This document shows, in pieces, positions 60,653-64,000 of a stretch of 64,000 bases of DNA. A program made the translations under genes and the position numbers. Below the pieces are notes generated by a model. That model did no database searches. It saw nothing but the letters and a program-made list of their open reading frames with translations, and had not been told where the DNA came from. This DNA comes from Streptomyces himalayensis subsp. himalayensis (GTDB lineage: Bacteria > Actinomycetota > Actinomycetes > Streptomycetales > Streptomycetaceae), in contig NZ_JACEHE010000003.1 in assembly GCF_013778455.1 (NCBI RefSeq), positions 310,001 through 374,000 of the forward strand, in the 5' to 3' direction. Within the stretch, counting starts at the first letter, position 1; every line of letters starts with the position of its first letter.

Positions 60653-61116
60653 GCTGTGACAGCCGCAGAGGCGTCGCGCGCCCTCCCGGCCCCACCGTCC
60701 TCAGCTCCCGCACCGGCTCCACGCTCGGCGAGGTCACCGATGGTCGTCCGCGCGAGCAGCGCCTGTGCGGCGGACTCGACTCCGCGCCACAGGTCCGGCA
60801 GGCCGGACGCGGCACCCGGATAGCCGAGCGCCTCAGGGCGTACGCCGCGTACGGTGAAGAACTCGCCGTCGACGGCCGTCATCACCTCGGCGACCGTGAT
60901 GGTGGCCGCGTCCCGACCGAGCCAGTAACCTCCCTCGCAGCCGCGCTGGCTGCGCACAAGACCGGCCGACCGCAGGTCGCGGAACACGGACTTGAGGAAG
61001 CGGAACGGGATGTCCTGCGCCGAGGCGATGCCCTCGCACGTCAGCGGCCGCGCACTGTCGGCGGCGAGCTCGACGAGTGCCCGCACCGCATAGTCCGCCC
61101 TGGCAGAGATCTGCAT
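60649..61116 (-). CDS. Rrf2-family transcriptional regulator (CymR-like)
   Basis: 155 residues: MQISARADYAVRALVELAAD, IASAQDIPFRFLKSVFRDLR (recognition helix), SAGLVRSQRGCEGGYWLGRD (wing). There is one Cys after the wing and not the three-Cys cluster of IscR, so Fe-S binding is unlikely; CymR-type regulators of cysteine metabolism are the nearest concept. The ATG at 61116 is chosen because it starts at the family's conserved N-terminus; the frame is open to 61215 but would cross the operator. Co-transcribed with the DsbA-fold gene and probably autoregulated through the palindrome at 61192-61216. Confidence 0.9.
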   Translation of the reverse strand: MQISARADYAVRALVELAADSARPLTCEGIASAQDIPFRFLKSVFRDLRSAGLVRSQRGCEGGYWLGRDAATITVAEVMTAVDGEFFTVRGVRPEALGYPGAASGLPDLWRGVESAAQALLARTTIGDLAERGAGAGAEDGGAGRARDASAAVTA

Positions 61117-61191
61117 GTGCACCGTCTTCCCGAAGCGTCGGTTCCAGCATCGGCCGACCCTGCAGGGACCGCGGTACGGCCAGGTCGGCGA

Positions 61192-61234
61192 CAATGGACA
61201 CATCTTGACATCCATTTCCCGGGCTCTCTACGGT
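61192..61234. promoter_or_regulatory. Rrf2-type operator and promoter for the cupin gene
   Basis: CAATGGACACATCTTGACAT then CCATT: inverted arms AATGGA (61193-61198) and TCCATT (61211-61216). On the plus strand TTGACA (61205-61210), an 18-base spacer and TACGGT (61229-61234) form a promoter directed at the cupin gene, about 140 bases upstream of its start. The left half-site is shared exactly with 59561-59570. Confidence 0.65.
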
Positions 61235-61379
61235 CATCTCAAGGATCTTGCGCACGCCCTCGGTCGATGAGCCCCTGCTGCGGCCTTCCGCAGCATCTGC
61301 CCGGCCTCCACACCGGCGGGCGCCCGCCCCATTCCGGCCCGGCCGCCCCGGCCCGCCCCGACGAGCAGGACTCGCTCCC

Positions 61380-61934
61380 ATGGCCCCGCACACCCCGCCC
61401 AAGCCGTCCGACGAAGCCGCCCCCACCCAGCAGGACGCCTTCCATCCGCACCTTCCGGACAACGGCCACGACCGCATCGGTGACGGCAGCGCGCTGCCGC
61501 TGCGTGCCCGGCTGCACCACATCCGTGCCGACGCGCTCGACGGCGACACCGCCCAGACCGGCGGCATGCGCCGCTTCGCCGCGATCAGCGGGCGGACCGT
61601 CGGCTCCGAGCGCATCTGGATGGGGCAGACCCATGTCGCCCCCGACACCGCCTCCTCCAACCACCACCACGGAGCCTCCGAAACGGCGATCCACGTCGTG
61701 AAGGGCCACCCGGAGTTCGTGTTCCTCGACGACTCCTCGGGCACGCCCGAGGAGATCCGGATCCGCACGGCACCGGGCGACTACATCTTCGTACCGCCGT
61801 TCGTCCCGCACCGCGAGGAGAACCCGAGCCCGGACGAGGAGGCCGTGGTGGTGATCGCCCGCAGCACCCAGGAGGCCGTCGTGGTCAACCTGCCCGAGCT
61901 CTACGTCCTCGGCAAGGAACCAGGCAGGGACTGA
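61380..61934 (+). CDS. Cupin-domain protein
   Basis: A 184-residue single-cupin protein: SNHHHGASETAIHVVKGHPE carries metal-binding His residues and Glu of motif 1, and GDYIFVPPFVPHREENPSPD motif 2. Probably binds a divalent metal as a dioxygenase, isomerase or sensor; small cupins related to cysteine dioxygenase are one option given the neighbours. The ATG at 61380 follows AGGA at about eight bases. Divergent from the Rrf2 gene and therefore likely under the same operator. Confidence 0.85.
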   Translation: MAPHTPPKPSDEAAPTQQDAFHPHLPDNGHDRIGDGSALPLRARLHHIRADALDGDTAQTGGMRRFAAISGRTVGSERIWMGQTHVAPDTASSNHHHGASETAIHVVKGHPEFVFLDDSSGTPEEIRIRTAPGDYIFVPPFVPHREENPSPDEEAVVVIARSTQEAVVVNLPELYVLGKEPGRD

Positions 61935-62035
61935 AGAGCGCTCTCAGCAGAACGCTCTCAAGCGTGGGGCCCGGATCGGTCAGCCGGTACCGGGAGTACT
62001 GGTGCTGTCTGCAGCGGCTGTGCTTTGCTGACCCC

Positions 62036-62110
62036 ATGACCGTGCTCGTGACCCGCCGCCACGTCGACTTCGTGCGCGTCACGACCACGGCGTGTCCCGC
62101 CGGGCGCTGA
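62036..62110 (+). CDS. Leader peptide of the actinobacterial sulfur type
   Basis: A 24-codon open frame encoding MTVLVTRRHVDFVRVTTTAC followed by PAGR and stop. RRHVD(L/F).RV....C is the hallmark of Streptomyces sulfur-operon leader peptides. No ribosome site precedes the ATG (CTGACCCC), so it may also be translated from a leaderless mRNA. It lies 290 bases before the nitroreductase-family gene and presumably controls it according to cysteine supply. Confidence 0.78.
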   Translation: MTVLVTRRHVDFVRVTTTACPAGR

Positions 62111-62400
62111 CGCCGCGCCCCAGGCGTCCTGCCGCCGCCTCGCGGCTCCGTTCAACGCGACGCCCCGCCCGGCATTGTTCATGCCACGCCCCGCCCGGCC
62201 CCGTTCATACAGGCCGTCGTGGCCTCGGCCGCCCGGCTGTCTTCCTGACCGAGGCGGTGAACAGTCACGGCATCGGCCTGGACCGGTGCCGGCTGGGTCG
62301 GAGCGCGCTTCGCTCATCACTGAACTGACGGCAGGACAGGCCCCCACACTTCACCCCATCGACCCATCGACCCATCGACCCATCGAGGAAAGGCATCAGC
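62111..62400 (+). promoter_or_regulatory. Leader region before the nitroreductase gene, with repeats
   Basis: Contains a direct repeat ACGCCCCGCCCGGC...GTTCAT (copies near 62158 and 62191) and an 8-bp array CATCGACC at 62357-62388 (four copies, the last ending GG) directly before the ribosome site GAGGAAAGG. No gene seen. The direct repeat could support alternative RNA structures behind the leader peptide. Confidence 0.5.
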
Positions 62401-63009
62401 ATGTCTCCCCGCACCGCGAACATGGCCGTGGCCGTCCACCCGTTGCTCGCCGAGCGCTGGAGCCCGCGCTCCTTCGACGCCACGCACACGATCAGCGACG
62501 AGGAGCTCTTCTCGCTCCTTGAGGCGGCCCGCTGGGCGCCCTCCGCGCGCAATTCTCAGCCGTGGCGCTTCCTGGTCGGCCGGCGCGGCGACACCACGTA
62601 CGAGCAGATCTTCTCCACCCTCATGTCCGGCAACAGGCTCTGGGCGGGGCAGAGTTCGCTGCTGGTCGCGGCGGTGGCGGCGGAGCGCCTTGAGGACGGC
62701 ACGCCGCACCACGGCGCCGCATACGACACCGGGCTCGCCGTGGCCCAACTGGCGGTGCAGGCACACGCCTTGGGGCTGCATGCCCACCAGATGGGCGGCT
62801 TCCACCCCGAGCAGCTGCGCTCGGCGCTGGGGATCCCGGACGGCTACCGGCCGCTTTCCATCACCGCGATCGGGTCCCTGGCCCCGGCGGAACTCCTCCC
62901 GCAGGAACTGCGCGACCGCGAGACCGCCGCCCGCGAGCGGCGCCCCCTGGCGGACACCTTCTTCGCGGAGAGCTGGGGCAATCCGCTTACGGTCCGGCAC
63001 GACGGTTGA
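62401..63009 (+). CDS. Nitroreductase-family flavoprotein
   Basis: A 202-residue nitroreductase: LLAERWSPRSFDATHTISDE, LLEAARWAPSARNSQPWRFL (FMN-binding RWSPRSF and S.RN.QPW motifs), then AAYDTGLAVAQLAVQAHALG. These enzymes reduce nitro groups, quinones or flavins with NAD(P)H. The upstream sulfur-type leader peptide suggests a role in sulfur supply, for example providing reduced FMN to the two-component SsuD-like and DszC-like monooxygenases, which have no flavin reductase of their own here. That link is inference. Confidence 0.88.
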   Translation: MSPRTANMAVAVHPLLAERWSPRSFDATHTISDEELFSLLEAARWAPSARNSQPWRFLVGRRGDTTYEQIFSTLMSGNRLWAGQSSLLVAAVAAERLEDGTPHHGAAYDTGLAVAQLAVQAHALGLHAHQMGGFHPEQLRSALGIPDGYRPLSITAIGSLAPAELLPQELRDRETAARERRPLADTFFAESWGNPLTVRHDG

Positions 63010-63075
63010 GCGGACACACATGCGCGCATACGGATTCAAGTCGAACGGCGGCCGGAGGTCCTGGAGGAGATCCAG

Positions 63076-63792
63076 GTGCGACATGCTGATCGAATGAGCT
63101 TCCGGTTTGCCGGCATACCCGACCTGGCCGAGGCTCCGTCCGTGGCTGTGGTCGTCGACGTCATGCGAGCCTTCACTGTGGCGGCCTGGGCGTTCGCGCG
63201 GGGAGCCGAGAAGATCGTCCTCGCGGAGACCCTGAATGCGGCCCTTGAGCTGACGCGCGGAAATCCGGACTGGGTTGCCCTCAAGGACGGTGCGCCTGTT
63301 CCGGGTTTCGACGCGGTCAACTCACCAGGCCTGGTACGGGACATGGACCTGACGGGCCGGACCGTGGTGCAGAAGACCACTGCTGGAACGGTGGGTGCGC
63401 TGGCTGTCGGGGACGCCTCGCTGGTGCTGTGTGCGAGCTTCGTGGTGGCGGACGCGACGGCCCGGTTGCTGCGTGCCGAGCGTTGTGAGGATGTGACGTT
63501 CGTGATCACGGGCGAGGACGGGAACGCCGACGAAGACCTGGCGTGTGCGCACTATGTCGCTCGACGGATCGGCGATGTCCGGGCCGAGGCCGCCGAGTTC
63601 GTCAGCCGGGCCGGGCGGTCCCGGGCGGCCGCCGATCTCACCGACGGCCTGCGCCGTGGATACCAAGGGATTCATCCCGACGATGTCGCGCTGTGCCTCG
63701 AGGTGGACGCGTTCCCGTTTGCGCTGAGGGCGTCGCGGGAGGACTCTCTGATGGTCGTACGTCCGGTGATGCCGCCGGCACCGGGTTCGTAG
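63076..63792 (+). CDS. 2-phosphosulfolactate phosphatase (ComB) family protein
   Basis: 238 residues: [20 protein letters not shown] (Asp-x-x-Arg-Ala active-site start), [33 protein letters not shown] and [15 protein letters not shown] follow the ComB layout. ComB makes sulfolactate from phosphosulfolactate in archaeal coenzyme M synthesis; actinobacterial members have no proven role. The GTG at 63076 has GGAGGAG about seven bases upstream, better than the ATG at 63094. Its position beside a sulfur locus may or may not be meaningful. Confidence 0.82.
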   Translation: MRHADRMSFRFAGIPDLAEAPSVAVVVDVMRAFTVAAWAFARGAEKIVLAETLNAALELTRGNPDWVALKDGAPVPGFDAVNSPGLVRDMDLTGRTVVQKTTAGTVGALAVGDASLVLCASFVVADATARLLRAERCEDVTFVITGEDGNADEDLACAHYVARRIGDVRAEAAEFVSRAGRSRAAADLTDGLRRGYQGIHPDDVALCLEVDAFPFALRASREDSLMVVRPVMPPAPGS

Positions 63793-63946
63793 CAGTCTGG
63801 ATCCCACCCAGCACCAGGACCAGGTGACCCATCCGGGCCTATCCCCCCACTACCGAACGCCCCGTCACATTACCCATGCCATACGCCGTCCGCGTCGACC
63901 AGCTCGACATCGGCCCCGCCCCATCGCTGATCGCCTCGGAGGGCGG
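63793..63946. other. Intergenic stretch near window end, no gene recognised
   Basis: Between the ComB-family gene and a terminator-like hairpin I see no convincing gene. A 25-codon frame starts at ATG 63876 and runs into the hairpin (stop 63951-63953), but it has no ribosome site and no family features. Confidence 0.5.
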
Positions 63947-63976
63947 GTTCTGACCCGGTGCGACCCGGGTCAGAAC
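63947..63976. terminator. Terminator-like hairpin
   Basis: GTTCTGACCCGG, six-base loop TGCGAC, CCGGGTCAGAAC: a perfect 12-bp stem followed by TTCAAG. No T-run, as usual in this kind of genome. It may end the ComB-family transcript. Confidence 0.6.
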
Positions 63977-64000
63977 TTCAAGCGCAGGTCGGCCCGCGCG

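Noticed and set aside
61267..61701. Possible Cys-Cys leader frame starting MSPCCG before the cupin gene
   Set aside because: The frame does not stop before the cupin start and runs deep into that gene; no leader-peptide signature beyond two Cys codons.
63076..63792. Coenzyme M biosynthesis from the ComB-family gene
   Set aside because: No ComA, ComC or ComDE genes nearby; actinobacteria carry this family without known coenzyme M synthesis.
1..64000. Mobile element, integrase, transposase, tRNA or attachment site
   Set aside because: No transposase/integrase motifs, no tRNA-like cloverleaf and no flanking direct repeats were seen on either strand.

Overview
The window is very GC-rich, densely packed, high-G+C actinobacterial chromosome. 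Streptomyces is the likeliest source: start codons are often GTG, ATGA/GTGA stop-start overlaps link most operon neighbours, there are F420/LLM-type oxidoreductases, a TTGACA-18-GAGGAT promoter, and a GGGGCTCCGCCCCGG-type extragenic palindrome at 4965-5044. No rRNA, tRNA, CRISPR array, transposase or phage gene was found.

Region 1 (about 1-45.1 kb) is one large acyl-CoA catabolic island. It holds 8 acyl-CoA dehydrogenases, 5 crotonase-fold proteins, 3 MaoC hot-dog proteins, 4 short-chain dehydrogenases, 2 class III CoA transferases, 3 acyl-CoA ligases plus a shrunken ligase-like partner, 2 thiolase-fold proteins each paired with a DUF35 OB-fold/zinc-ribbon protein, 2 PaaI thioesterases, ETF beta/alpha, an aldehyde dehydrogenase, a GMC oxidoreductase, 2 LLM flavin/F420 oxidoreductases, an ACMSD-type amidohydrolase, a GNAT/acyl-CoA-synthetase fusion, a GH1-fold protein with altered catalytic residues and one GntR/FadR-type regulator. 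The operons run mostly divergently from short AT-rich intergenic islands at about 3.6, 8.7, 11.5, 14.25, 22.85, 24.1, 36.75, 38.77 and 45.09 kb. These islands share GTTA-centred and ACTGATTGCG-like elements, which suggests one regulon. The paired dehydrogenases, paired MaoC proteins and thiolase+DUF35 pairs resemble the multisubunit logic of steroid side-chain degradation, but no steroid-ring genes are present. Together with a BadH-like dehydrogenase this suggests a bulky alicyclic or terpenoid-like acid as substrate; the substrate itself cannot be read from the sequence.

Region 2 (about 45.2-45.9 kb) is a boundary with a small P-loop kinase and a remnant of an Lrp/AsnC-type regulator.

Region 3 (about 45.95-59.6 kb) is a single leftward run of ten genes: a Tat-lipoprotein solute-binding protein, two Dpp-type permeases, two ATPases, two SsuD-like LLM monooxygenases, a BisC/TorA-like molybdoenzyme, a DszC/SfnB-like flavin monooxygenase and an alpha/beta hydrolase. 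It is preceded by a 24-residue leader peptide of the actinobacterial sulfur-leader type (...RRTSSALCR) at an apparently leaderless promoter, and by a palindrome that also occurs next to an Rrf2-family regulator gene. I read it as an organosulfur uptake and C-S cleavage locus.

Region 4 (about 59.7-64 kb) holds a DsbA-fold protein and the Rrf2 regulator (one operon), a cupin, a second sulfur-type leader peptide (RRHVDFVRVTTTAC) before a nitroreductase-family gene, and a 2-phosphosulfolactate phosphatase (ComB) family gene.
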